DNA from: Chaetoceros tenuissimus
Taxonomy: Eukaryota; Bacillariophyta; Thalassiosirophyceae; Chaetocerotales; Chaetocerotaceae
Direction of reading: 5' to 3'
DNA length: 64,000 nt
NCBI GenBank assembly: GCA_021927905.1
Contig: BLLK01000038.1
Location: forward strand, 2,294,001 to 2,358,000
A program made the position numbers and the translations under genes. The notes under the pieces were generated by a model. The model saw only the letters and a program-made list of their open reading frames with translations. It ran no database searches and had not been told where the DNA came from. Below, piece by piece: positions 40,896 to 51,900 of this stretch; positions within the stretch are counted from its first letter, which is position 1; every line of letters starts with the position of its first letter.

Positions 40896-41846
40896 ATGGC
40901 GATAAATCTTTTTCTAATTATTGAACAGATTCTATATTTTCATGACCTCGACCATCTTCGTGAGTATTATAGTCGACATGGCATGACCACACCTTTCCAT
41001 GACGCAATAAAACATTATGTTGGACATCTGCTAGCTACTATTGCAGCCAAAGACGTCGTGCTGCTATCCCCTCCTTTGCATGTGGACGTACTCTGGCATG
41101 GACATTTATTGGACACAAAACGTTGGCGTGTACTCGAGAAGCTCGTCATTGAGAAATACAAAGAAAGCGGACGCCAAACCGATATGGAACACATTGATCA
41201 TTCGGTTGAAGACAATTTATTGGGACGAGATGAAAGAATGGAAACAACAAGCTTTTATGAAGAAATTGGACTCCAATATAACGATGACGACAATATCAAT
41301 GCCAATGATAATTTTGTACTTGAGACAGGACAAGTACATTTGATTCATGATCCTTCTACTGGTAACCCTAACCCTAAACGAGAGGATACTCTCCGTGTGA
41401 CGATACAGGATCAAGTTGGAAATCAAGTATTGTTCCATGTCAGAAAGAATACAAAAGTATCTAAAGTTCTATCTGCGTACGCTCAGAGACAAGGAATCCG
41501 TCCTAAAGATATGAGGCTTTTCTTCAACGGAGTTAATATCAATGGAAGTAAAGAAACTATGGAAGAGTTAGAGATAAAAGATCAAGATCTGCTTTTTGCT
41601 CTTCTCGAAAAACATGGAGAGATGTTCATAGTCAAAGTGCAGGATCCACAAGGAGACATGATTCACTTTACAGTCAACAGACAAACAAAAGCATCTAAAA
41701 TTCTTTCTACTTATGCTAGGGCAAAAGGAATACATTCTAATTTTATAAAGCTTCGCTTCAACGGAGATTGTGTGAATGAACGTACAATGGGAGACTTAGA
41801 AGTAGAACATTTAGATCTGTTTCATGCTGTTCTTAAACAAAACTGA
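40896..41846 (+). CDS. WHxHxLxT-domain/double SUMO-like fusion protein 2
   Basis: The protein has 316 residues. The N-terminal domain matches gene 1 (HVDVLWHGHLLDTKRWRV, 62-79). The coiled coil and VIDL motif are absent. Two SUMO-like domains follow: residues 165-238 (VTIQDQVGNQVLFHVRKNT, AYAQRQGIRPKDMRLFFNG) and 243-316 (VKVQDPQGDMIHFTVNRQT, YARAKGIHSNFIKLRFNG). The end is VLKQN, with no Gly-Gly, so neither domain can be conjugated; they are more likely binding modules. The DNA for Asn-Pro-Asn-Pro contains a chance AACCCTAACCCTAA telomere-like word. Confidence 0.8.
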   Translation: MAINLFLIIEQILYFHDLDHLREYYSRHGMTTPFHDAIKHYVGHLLATIAAKDVVLLSPPLHVDVLWHGHLLDTKRWRVLEKLVIEKYKESGRQTDMEHIDHSVEDNLLGRDERMETTSFYEEIGLQYNDDDNINANDNFVLETGQVHLIHDPSTGNPNPKREDTLRVTIQDQVGNQVLFHVRKNTKVSKVLSAYAQRQGIRPKDMRLFFNGVNINGSKETMEELEIKDQDLLFALLEKHGEMFIVKVQDPQGDMIHFTVNRQTKASKILSTYARAKGIHSNFIKLRFNGDCVNERTMGDLEVEHLDLFHAVLKQN

Positions 41847-41942
41847 ATTTATTTCTGAAGGTCGACATTTCGAATTGCATACTTTTATAATATGATTCAG
41901 ATAATTACTAGCATAAAATATAAGAATTAGCGCTATGTTTAG

Positions 41943-42105
41943 TTTTGTTCAATGATGGCATTCTGCAACGCTGCTCGTACAACATTTTCGACAGATGCAA
42001 ACTCAATGGTATTCACTACTCGCAATGGAATCTGTACATTCACGGCTATGCTTATTTTTGAAAATGATGGTATTCTTCAATGATACGCGCACTGGCTTCT
42101 CCACA
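41943..42105 (-). pseudogene. Two fragments of the coiled-coil gene's last exon
   Basis: On the minus strand 41950-42050 still reads in frame VNVQIPLRVVNTIEFASVE followed by ALQNAII, close to the last exon of the gene at 43374 (VNVKIPLRVVNTIEFASIE). A second shorter piece at about 42062-42105 reads VSLKNTII. The two copies are diverged, so they are older than the LRR_5 duplication. No upstream exon is attached. Confidence 0.75.
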
Positions 42106-42176
42106 GACTCTAAAATGTAAATGAAATGAAATTGAAGTTGTAGGGTTGGGAATTCTGAAATGAGAAGCCTACTTTA

Positions 42177-42199
42177 GGCCATTTTTGAAATTTGACACC
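42177..42199 (+). promoter_or_regulatory. Shared upstream element, copy 3
   Basis: This is the exact 23-bp repeat of 39140-39162, 106 bp before the third SUMO-like gene. The flanking CCTACTTTAGGCC resembles CCTATTTTAGGCC of copy 1. Confidence 0.65.
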
Positions 42200-42305
42200 T
42201 TCGGCGTTCTTGATGTATCATCATTGTAAGTAGCCTCTCATCTTTCGACTATGATAACTTGCAGTTCCTCATACAATAACTCTATCAACACTACCTAAAT
42301 GAATC

Positions 42306-43280
42306 ATGGCGATAGAACTTTCTCAAACTATTCGACAGATTCTATCTTCTCATGCCCTCGACTATCTTCAACAGTATTATAATCGACATGGCATGACAAC
42401 ACCTTTCAATGATGCAAAGAATCATTATGTCGGACATCTACTAGCGACTATTGCAGCTGGCGAAGACGTACAGCTATCTCCGCCTTTACATGTGGATGTA
42501 CTATGGCATGGGCATTTATTGGACACAAAACGTTGGCGTGTATTTGAGAAGCTCGTACTTGATAAATACAAAGAGAGTGGAAGACAGACTGATATGGAAC
42601 ATATTGATCATTCGGTTGAAGACAATGTATTGGGTAGAGATGAAAGAATGGAAAGGACAAGAATATTTTATGAACAAATTGGACTGCGTTTTCACAATGG
42701 CGACGATGTCAATGCCAATGATGATAACTTGGGTAACATAGGACAAGAAGTCCATTTGATTCATGATCCTGCCACAGCTAATAATGACTTAAGAAATATT
42801 TTTGCGGGAGGCAAACGAGAGGATACGCTCAGAGTGACGGTACAAGATCAAGCTGGAAATGCAAAAGTGTTTCATGTAAGAAAGAACATGAAAGTATCTA
42901 AACTTGTGTCTGCGTACGCTCAGAGAAAAGGAATCAATCCTAAAGACATAAGGCTTTTCTTCAACGGAAATAATATCAATGGAAGTAAGGCTACCATAGA
43001 AGAGTTAGGGGTGGAAGATCAAGATCTGATCTATGCTCTTCTTGAAAAACACGGAGAGATGTTCATGGTGAAAGTGCTGGGTCCACAAGGAGAGATTCAC
43101 TTCAAAGTCAATAGGCAAACAAAAGCATCTAAAATTCTCTCTGCGTACGCTAGAGCAAGAGGAATGCATCCTAATTTCTTAAAGATTCGCTTCAACGGAG
43201 ATTGTATCAATGAAAGTACAATGGGAGACTTGGGAGTAGAGCATTTAGATCTGTTTCATGTTGTGCTTGAACAACACTGA
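42306..43280 (+). CDS. WHxHxLxT-domain/double SUMO-like fusion protein 3
   Basis: The protein has 324 residues and the architecture of protein 2: an N-terminal WHGHLLDT domain and two SUMO-like domains in the C-terminal half (VTVQDQAGNAKVFHVRKNM with AYAQRKGINPKDIRLFFNG; VKVLGPQGEIHFKVNRQTK with YARARGMHPNFLKIRFNG). It ends VVLEQH without di-glycine. It is closer to protein 2 than to protein 1, so 2 and 3 are the younger pair. Single exon, ATG at 42306. It is convergent with the coiled-coil gene (94 bp between stops). Confidence 0.8.
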   Translation: MAIELSQTIRQILSSHALDYLQQYYNRHGMTTPFNDAKNHYVGHLLATIAAGEDVQLSPPLHVDVLWHGHLLDTKRWRVFEKLVLDKYKESGRQTDMEHIDHSVEDNVLGRDERMERTRIFYEQIGLRFHNGDDVNANDDNLGNIGQEVHLIHDPATANNDLRNIFAGGKREDTLRVTVQDQAGNAKVFHVRKNMKVSKLVSAYAQRKGINPKDIRLFFNGNNINGSKATIEELGVEDQDLIYALLEKHGEMFMVKVLGPQGEIHFKVNRQTKASKILSAYARARGMHPNFLKIRFNGDCINESTMGDLGVEHLDLFHVVLEQH

Positions 43281-43373
43281 ACTCATTCTCAGAAGGACGA
43301 TGTGTAAATAGCTGCCTAGTATACTTTCTAAATTAGTTCATAATAGTTATAATTAGCGCTATGTTTATTTTTG

Positions 43374-45905
43374 TTAGATGATGGCATTCTTCAATGAAAT
43401 TCGTACTTCTTTCTCGATAGAAGCAAACTCAATAGTATTCACTACTCGCAATGGAATCTTTACATTCACCATGGTTCGAATTACAAATGATCTATTAACA
43501 GGAGGAGTGTATAAGGCTATTGTCATCCAAGAGATGTGAGAAAATGAGTGTGCAGCATAATGAGGCATCAAAGTACTCATTTACTTACCATCTCTCGATA
43601 CAGAAACGTCATATGTAGCATTTGTGATTTCAATTTCACCATTAGTGGTGTAATCATTCAATGATTCTGGCACTATCCTTTTCATATCTTCGATAGTAGA
43701 TTGGACTATTTCGGAATCTACTGACAATTCATAATCAGTAAGATAAGAAAAGGATACTGAAACAAACTTATCAGACCATCGTGCTGCTTCCGCCTTGGCT
43801 GCAACACGCTGTTCCTCCGCTATTCTAGCAGCTTCTGCTTCTTGTTCGGCTTTGATTCTCTCTTCCTCTGCAACCCGTGCAGCTTCTGCTGCAATACGCT
43901 GCTCTTCAGCAATACGCGCGGCTTCCGCTTCTTGTGCAATGCGTTGTTCTTCTGCAATTCTGGTAGCTTCTGCTTCTTGCTCTGCTTTGATCCGTTCCTC
44001 TTCTGCAATATGTGCAGCTTCTGCTTCTGCTGCTACACGCTGTTCCTCTGCTATTCTAGCAGCTTCTTGTTCTGCTGCAATACGCTTCTCTTCTGCGATT
44101 CTGGCTGCTTCTGCTTCTTCAGCAATGCGTCGCTCTTCTGCGATTCTAGCAGCTTCTTGTTCTGCTTTGATTCTTTCTTGTTCTGCGATTCTGGCTGCTT
44201 CTACTTCTGTAGCAATGCGTTCTTCTTCCGCGATACGTGCTGCTTCAGCTTCTTGTTCTGCTTTGACCCTTTCCTCTTCTGCAATACGTGCTGCTTCAGC
44301 TTCTTGTTCTGCTTTGACCCTTTCCTCTTCTGCAATACGTGCTGCTTCTGCCTCCTGCTCAGCTTTGACCCTTTCCTCTTCTGCAATACGTTCTGCTTCA
44401 GCTTCTTGTTCTGCCTTGATTCGCTCCTCTTCCGCAATACGAATTGCTTCTTGTTCCTCAGCTATACGCTTTTCTTCCGCAATACGTGCGGCTTCTTCTT
44501 CTGCTTTGACTCGTTCTTCTTCTGCGATTCGAGCAGCCTCTTGTTCCTCGGCTATACGCTTTTCTTCCGCAATACGAATTGCTTCTTGTTCCTCAGCTAT
44601 ACGCTTTTCTTCCGCAATACGTGCGGCTTCTTCTTCTGCTTTGACTCGTTCTTCTTCTGCTATTCTTCCAGCCTCTTGTTCCTCGGCTATACGCTTTTCT
44701 TCCGCAACACGAGTTGCTTCTTGTTCCTCGGCTATACGTTTTTCTTTCGCAATACGTGCGGCTTCTTCTTCTGCTTTGACTCGTTCTTCTTCTGCTATTC
44801 TTGCAGCCTCTTGTTCCTCGGCTATACGCTTTTCTTCCGCAATACGAGTTGCTTCTTGTTCTGCTTTGACTTGTTCTTCCTCCGCAATACGTGCGGCTTC
44901 TTCTTCTGCATCTTGTTCTGCTTTGATTCGTTCCTCTTCCGCTATTCTAGCAGCTTCAGCTTTCGCTTTTACTCTCTCCATTTCTGCTTGTGCTGCTTCA
45001 ATCTCAGCTTCATTTCGTAGACGTTCTTCCTCGTCGGAATTTAGTTGTGCTGCTTCCTCTTCTTCCTTTTGCAATTCTTCTTCTCCATCAGGAATATCTT
45101 CAATTTCCTGTTTCTCTTCATTTACAGTACTTTCTTCTTGATCCTTTGCAGTTGTTTCTTCATCTCCTTCGACATGCTTATCTACCTCAACTGTCGATTT
45201 TTCTCCTTCCAAAGCATCTTCAACCTTGTTCTTTTCTTGAGCATTGATATCTACCCAGGATTCAGTACTGTTCTCATTACTACTTTCACTTGGCTTTTTA
45301 ATGATATCATCTTGGCCAAAGCTAAGACTATTGATATTCTCAATATTATCATCGTCGGATACTTCAGCTGGTGCGTTAGCATTTTGTACATCTTGAGGCT
45401 TGCTTTCACTAACATTATCATCTTTAGCAGGAGATGGCATAAATTCATTATCTAAACTTGCAAAAAAGTCCTCGTCATCATGAGTCTTTTCATTCATAGT
45501 CTGTAACTGACCACTACTACCAACATTCGGAAAATAATTATCCTTCTTACTAATCTTTTTCACTTGATAACTTGTCAAACTATCCGTATCACCTCTATAA
45601 GAATGAAGCATATTTTGCGCCTCCTGTTGTTTCAATTTATACTCATCCGTCTGTTTAATATTCAAATCTTTGTTGCGATATTCCTTCAATAGATTTTGAG
45701 CTTCTGCTTGTTTCTGTTTAGTCAAGAGTGTCTGCTGCTTTTGAAGTTCGAGAAATGCTTCTTTGGTGATTGGCTGGGAGGAGCCATCGAGGTTCAGTTG
45801 ATCTTTGGTGGTGGATGCGAGATTTCTCTGTCGGAGTTCTTCGAGTTCCGCATCTCGTTTGGCTTGAGCTGATATGGATGCTGGACTTTCGTTCGTTTCT
45901 TCCAT
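43374..45905 (-). CDS. Giant Glu/Ala-rich coiled-coil protein
   Basis: There are two exons: 45905-43589 and 43516-43374, joined over a 72-nt intron (GTAAGT...ATAG, 43517-43588), giving 819 residues. The ATG begins MEETNESPASISAQAK. Residues about 300-700 are near-perfect repeats such as AARIAEEERVKAEQEAE, forming a long charged helix. The C-terminus is a small domain (WSDKFVSVSFSYLTDYELS to ISLKNAII) partly shared with the protein at 37094-38926. No signal peptide. It may be a cytoskeletal or scaffold protein; the repeat number may vary between individuals. The exon-2 sequence was duplicated twice among the SUMO-like genes. Confidence 0.82.
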
Positions 45906-46523
45906 GGCTGAGATAGAGATATGTATGTATATAATAAGTAGTAGCTAGTAGCAGGTGTGAGAAGCAAGATATGTTTGACTTGTGCCAATATATATAAATC
46001 CAAGTAATGCGTATCTTGTTACTTCTCTTGTTCAACGTCTTCTTCATTCCACCGATCTTCATTCATCGCTGTTCCCTCCACTCATTTCTGTTCATTCGTC
46101 ATTGGATCTTGTTGCCTCATTTTTCTTCAGTTGAGCTGCACGTTACGACTAAACTAGTGACAAAAGAGTCTTATAATGATTCAATCATCTTTGATTTTTT
46201 GAATTTAATTTATTCTCTCTCTCTCTCTCTCTCTCTCTAGTAAGGTAGAAGTGTGAAATATGAGTCAGGCTAAATTTAGGTGATCTAACTCTACAAAATT
46301 AAAAAGTGATGTACGTAGCGATACAGCTATTTTCTAAATTTAGATTTGACATGTATTTATAAACTAGAACTAATAAATTCGCGTTATTTCTCACAGCAAC
46401 CGACCAAAGTAAATAAAATGGACAAGGCATTCCTCAAAGTATATTTGGCTATAAGAATGGAACAATGGTATCGTAGCAACGCTTGTTTGCAGCCAATGCA
46501 CTTGATGTATTTTCCTCTTGTGA
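45906..46523. other. Intergenic spacer with (TC)n microsatellite
   Basis: The only feature I see is a TC dinucleotide run at about 46214-46238. The short frames on either strand have no support. Confidence 0.6.
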
Positions 46524-47162
46524 CTACTTACATCTAGGTCCAGAGTTACAGGATGCACAGCATTTCTCAAGAGTATCTCCTTTGCAAAATTTCTTCTTAC
46601 GATTTTCTGTATTTACAGGATCAGAGTTTTGGCAAATAAATTTGCAATCTAGAGTGGCGCCATGTTCATTATGGAAATGATGATAATCGTCATCTTTGCA
46701 AGAAACGGATGGTTCATTTGAAGGCTGAAGGGACGGTAAACTTGAAGGAGCGTTTGAAGGGGCATTTGAAGGAGCATTTGATGTAAAACAATAATTGCAG
46801 GCTTTAGGACACGCCTCCTGGACCATTCTATGCTCATAGGTCTGACCGCAATACTCAATCTTTCTCCAAGGTTTCTTGGAAATCCATTCACAGTTTACAA
46901 AGTAATCCTCGTCATCTTCGCAGCAATTTCCGCATGTGTATCGACAGTTCTGGTGTACTCCTTCTTTCTTGCATAGCTCAGTACGGGTGTGATCATCTCT
47001 GATTTGTTGGTCGCATGTTAATTTGATATGATTATCATGGACGTATGTGTACATATGATCATCAACACACGATGTTCCATATGCATGAAGAGAGTTGACT
47101 TTTCTTACATTTAAAAGTCCACAACCAATCAGGAGGGTCAAAGTAGATGACAAAATCTTCAT
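46524..47162 (-). CDS. Secreted protein with three ShK-like Cys modules
   Basis: The frame is open from 47363, but I start at the ATG at 47162, which begins a signal peptide (MKILSSTLTLLIGCGLL) as in the paralogue at 54400; this gives 212 residues. Cys modules: VDDHMYTYVHD to YTCGNC; CEDDEDYFVNCEWISKKPW to KACNYC; after an NAPSNAPSNAPS linker, CKDDDYHHFHNEHG to CCASC. The spacing resembles ShK (sea-anemone-toxin-like fold) domains common in diatom secretomes; nothing indicates toxicity. Modules 1 and 2 are clearly related to those at the N-terminus of the VWD protein. It lies just downstream of a decayed receptor gene. Confidence 0.8.
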   Translation of the reverse strand: MKILSSTLTLLIGCGLLNVRKVNSLHAYGTSCVDDHMYTYVHDNHIKLTCDQQIRDDHTRTELCKKEGVHQNCRYTCGNCCEDDEDYFVNCEWISKKPWRKIEYCGQTYEHRMVQEACPKACNYCFTSNAPSNAPSNAPSSLPSLQPSNEPSVSCKDDDYHHFHNEHGATLDCKFICQNSDPVNTENRKKKFCKGDTLEKCCASCNSGPRCK

Positions 47163-47488
47163 TGGGAAGGTTGATTGAAAGGTGAATACAATTTTTTTTA
47201 TAGAAAAGCGATTTGCTTTTGATGCTAATCGTAGAATCTTAATGTTCAGATGGCAGGGGGAAGCAAGCGACTCGATTGCATGTTCCTCTTCCTCTTGAAC
47301 AAAAGGTATTGGTATTATGAGTATCTTTTCTCTCCTCAATAGAGTTCGGGTTCTTGACATCATCTACCAACCTCGCAGTGGGATTTTTGATTCTTCTATA
47401 AAAGAGTCATATAATGATTCAATCCCATGAGAAAGAATCGTTTCACTCTTCAAAACCTTTCTTACGTGAAATAAAGAAGATGTAAATC

Positions 47489-48335
47489 TTACAATTCAAA
47501 TCCTTCATTCTCAGTACCATACTTTCTAGGTTCTTTGTAATACTGGAAACTTTCCTCATTTAGTGCATATGACACGTTATTGATACGACTTTCTTCTTGA
47601 CCAAGTGATTCATCCTGACTATCGTCAGGTGTATTACTTTTTGAAAATTGTCTAGCATGACTCTTTGGATCCTTCACTGGATTTTTCGCATAAAATAACT
47701 TGAACAAAGAGTCATTGCTAATCATACTTTCACCAAGTAACTCTTGCAGAAATTTTTCATAGGAGGAATATTCATCAAGAAAAGATTCATCTTGTTCATC
47801 ATGTTTTGGAGAAGAACTCTTCTTTTTCCAATCGGACATGGAACCTTCTTCCTCTTGTTCCGACGAATATAGGAAGTCAATTTCTTTGGGACATTCTCCT
47901 CCACTAAATACCACAATCAGAAAAAGTACAAAATAGGGCGACTCCTCTAGCTCTGGAAACTTTCGCCTCATCTTATGGATCTTTGGTCTTGTGTATACGA
48001 TGATGTTTAGAGCCCCACTTAATGGAGTTGTCAAACTTAGCAACAGTGTAGAGCTGATTCAACGCCATGCCAGTGTGCAGGAGTAAGCCAATTCCATCGC
48101 AACTCGCTACATTTCCCTTGGCCCAGATACCATTAGGTTCATCTTTCGGTAAAAGGTGAGGAGCCATTATCATGGTTGATGAAAAGATGATATTTCTAAT
48201 ACTCAAAAAGAATATGATTCTACTGTAAGGAGATTGAAGGCCGTCACTGGAAGCTAGAATCATGAAAATGATTAGGCCTGAGAATAGTAGAGAGATACTT
48301 CCTGTGGCCGTCTTGGCAATCAGTTGCGCCTTGCC
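47489..48335 (-). pseudogene. Decayed 7TM receptor gene
   Basis: It is a close paralogue of the receptor at 55616-56890. The TM1-TM2 part (ILASSDGLQSPYSRIIFFLS to LNQLYTV) joins directly near 48040 to the TM7 part (TTPLSGALNIIVYTRPKIHK), so about 650-700 bp for TM3-TM6 are deleted and the frame shifts there. The start codon region (MTTHLLF in the intact gene) is also gone, with homology ending near 48335. The C-terminal tail stays open and is longer than in the intact receptor (AKNPVKDPKSHARQF and beyond). Non-functional as a 7TM protein. Confidence 0.85.
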
Positions 48336-48363
48336 TGTCTATTTCTCCGTGTTCTATTTGATC

Positions 48364-48549
48364 TTACGTACCGTGCTCATTCATATGTAGTCGTACATGC
48401 CAATACAATTCATCATTCCTAATCATTTTCTGCTCTTGCATGTAATTATATTCTAATAGTGTCATAGTTTCGCTGGAAAAATGATCGTTTACATCTTCAC
48501 ACCAGGTCTTTATTTCTCGAGCCTTTTTCAAGCTTACATTTCGAGCCAT
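48364..48549 (-). CDS. Small hypothetical ORF, 61 residues
   Basis: ATG at 48549 (MARNVSLKKAREIKTWCED), stop at 48364. It is hydrophilic and helical-looking, and lies right behind the breakpoint of the decayed receptor. It could be a remnant or a first exon of something lost. I do not recognise it. Confidence 0.3.
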   Translation of the reverse strand: MARNVSLKKAREIKTWCEDVNDHFSSETMTLLEYNYMQEQKMIRNDELYWHVRLHMNEHGT

Positions 48550-48947
48550 TGTCGGACCCTATGTTTGTATTCCATACGACATTAAGTCCCAAATTTCAAG
48601 AGTATCTTTTTAGAATCTGAAATCGTTTGAAGGAAATATTTTTCATTACATTCATAACACCATATAAATAAATATATATTTATATATACTCAATACGGAT
48701 TACTATTATTACGAGTAGTAGGCACAATGGAGTTTGAAAGTCATTAGTCTATAAATGCAAAAGACTAAATCAAAGTATTTCTTTTTATTTGAAGGGTGTG
48801 TATTCAATGAGTTAGTTGTAGATGTAAGATATAAAAACATAAATTAACTTATATTGTTGCAAAAGACGATAGATGTGAGCATGCATTGAATGTAGTGGAA
48901 ATGTAATTGACGACTTATTGAGGTTCATTTTGAATTCGCAAGAGCTT
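48550..48947. other. AT-rich intergenic spacer
   Basis: It includes a TATATATTTATATATA-rich stretch near 48665-48690. No gene is seen. Confidence 0.5.
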
Positions 48948-51900
48948 CTAGCACAATGCTTTCTCACATACTCCACAACTCCAAGCACATGCAGTGAGCT
49001 GCAATTCTGGCTGACAGTATCTTTCTTTTCTAATCAAATTGACGTTTTGGTCCGGACTCTGTGTGAGGAAGCCACAAGTGTAGGTATCATCACTGTTGAT
49101 AGCATCAAAAGTGTAACCTGGCATATCTCTACATGGATTGGCATTAGAGTACATGGTAGAGCAAGTTGCTGGGCAGTTTGCAAAAACCTCAGCACTTGCC
49201 AAGTTGTGTTGACCGCAGAATCTTTCGATTCTAATTGTAGATGAAGCTACCCATGCACACATATCAGTTTGAGTGATACCATTTTGTCTGGTATAGGAAA
49301 AGACTTGATCAGCTTCTGGATCACAAGAGCTTGGACGTGGAGATGGATTCTTAGTTGGGGTCTTTGTCGGTTGGGAAGTTGGTGCAAAAGGAGCTGGAGA
49401 AGGAAAAGGAGAAGGCTTGACACTCAGTGTTGGTCTTAAGGTAGGGCTTTTGCTTGGAATTGACGTTGGACCAGATGGACTATCGGATGGAACATCAGAA
49501 GGTATCTTGGATGGACTGTCTGAAGGTTCAGTCGATGGTCGAGATGTAGGGAAAGGTGATGGCTGAGGAGAGGGCTGGCGAGATGGTGTTTTGGTCGGTG
49601 TATTTGTAGGCATTGGAGTCGGAGACTTTGTGGGCTGTTCAAAATAAAATAAAAGATAAGAATGTGGAATTGTGTGACGAAACAGATTAAGAAAAAGAGA
49701 CTTACCGTAGCAGTAGGTGCGCTTGTTGGTGCTTTTGTTGGCTATTTACAACAATGAAGAAACAAAGATAAGATTAGGAATGTATGCATGTGAGAGCTTG
49801 ATATAAAAAACACTTACAGCTTCAGTTGGCTCAGGGGTCGGCCTTGGTGTCGGTGAAATAGAAGGAAGTCGGCTTGGCTCAGATGATGGACTTTCACTTG
49901 GAAGCGTAGAAGGACTGTCGGATGGTATGCTAGAAGGTTCTTCCGGAATATCAAGTGGATCGAAGCAATCGATAATCTTTTCATCTTGTAAGACATTTTC
50001 AGCATCTTCCAAATCACCACAAATTCCATCTACCAAACAGACAAGATTCTCTCCACAAACACTTGCCAATTCTACTGAAGGATTGGCTATAGCTATCTCT
50101 AGATCATTTACATACGGACTATCACATAAAGAGATTCCACTAAAAGTCTCCCCTTCGTGTCCATATGTAAATAAGGACTCGTCTTCATCCCTAATACACC
50201 AATTAGTTGTGCAGTAATTGTATGCCTCGGAAAAGGTTCTAGCAAGTTGACTACCAGGGATCGATAGAATAGTCCCATCTCGTGCACGCCAATCATCAGT
50301 GATGGAATCGTTCGGTGTACCTAACAATCCTAGAATTGTCTCGCCAACTCGGTAAGTACTTGGAAGGAACACTTGTGTTAAGAAAACGCATCCAAAGGAC
50401 GGAGAATCACGAACTCTTGCTTGGACAATAACACCGGAACTTGAATGTGTTACTCGAATGAAGGACCCCCAGCTCCTAATACGAATGTCAGGACCATGAT
50501 CATCTTCGATGCGCACAGCTATTCCATTGACATAGACGTCAATTGGACAACTATCAATCATGTTCAAAGTAGTACTACTGGTACCATGACGCGGTGTTGA
50601 AACCTGCACTGTAGGCACATTTACATCTGCAATAGCAAAACCTGTCGAAGCACTAGCCTGCGAACATGATGTGGAAGAAGAACCAACTGCAGTAAATCTT
50701 TCTTGGATCATAAACTCTGGTGATTCTAGTGAAGTGACTGTGATAAATTCACCTGCTGCCTGACAATCGAATAGAAGCCTGTCAAATGTGAAGATATGTG
50801 GATCACCAAAACCACCTGAACCTCTTCCAGCATCTGTTGGACACTGAACGTCAATGATTTCTTCATCTTTCAAAACATCTTTTGCATCTTCCAAATCACC
50901 ACAAATTCCATCCACCAGACAGGCAAGATTCTCTCCACAGACATTTACTAACTCTGCTGGAGGACTTGTTATGGCTACTTCAAGATCATCGAAGTACTCT
51001 TCATCGCAGGAAGTGATACCTTCGAAAGACTCTCCTTCGTGTATATAAGTAAATATAGATTCAACTTCATCCCTGATGCACCAATTCGTTGTGCAGTAAT
51101 TATATGCTTCGGAAAAGGTTCTACCATTTTGACTAATAGGAATGGGTAAAATTGCTCCATTCCGTGCCCTCCAGTCATCAGACCGAGATAAATTTGGTGT
51201 GCCTAACAGTCCTAGAATAGTTTCACCAACTCTGTAGTTATGTGGAATGAAGACTTGAACCAAGAAGAAACAGCCAAAGGACTGAGAATTACGGACTCTT
51301 GCTTGTACGATGATACCAGTACACTTATGCATAATCCTAATAAAGGAGCCTGAGCGAGAAACGATGAGGTCAGGACCATGATCCTCGTTAATAAGGTTGG
51401 CTTCTCCATCAACAGCAAAGTCAATTGGACAACTTCCCATCATGTTCAAGGTACTATTGTACCCATATCTTGGTGTTGAAACCTGTACAGTAGGCACATT
51501 TTCGTCCTTGATGACAAAAGCTGTAGAAACGCTAGCTCGGGAGCATACAGTAGATGTGGATCCGACCGCAGTGAATCTTTCTTGGACCATGAACGCTGGA
51601 GATTCTAGCGAAGTAGCTGTAATAAATCTACCTGCTGCCTGACAATCAAATCGTAGTCTGTTGAATGACGAAATATGTGGATCACCAAACATCCCAGACC
51701 ACCAACCAAGATCTGACTGAGGTTCTGATGGGCAATTAGATGGTGAAGCAGTTGGTGAAGGGGATGGCTTGATACTGGTCGTTGGATTTGCTGATGGACT
51801 TCGAGATGGCTCTTTGGATGGTACTTGAGATGGCTGATTCGATGGGATACTGGATAGTGTTAAACTTGGTGATTGTGATGGGAACATTGTAGGTTGCAAT

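Noticed and set aside
41362-41375. AACCCTAACCCTAA telomere-like word
   Set aside because: It codes Asn-Pro-Asn-Pro within an intact SUMO-like gene, so it is not a telomere scar.
43795-45141. 448-codon plus-strand ORF rich in Ser/Ala/Cys
   Set aside because: It is the reverse complement of the coiled-coil repeats; the codon bias of the repeat keeps the antisense frame open.
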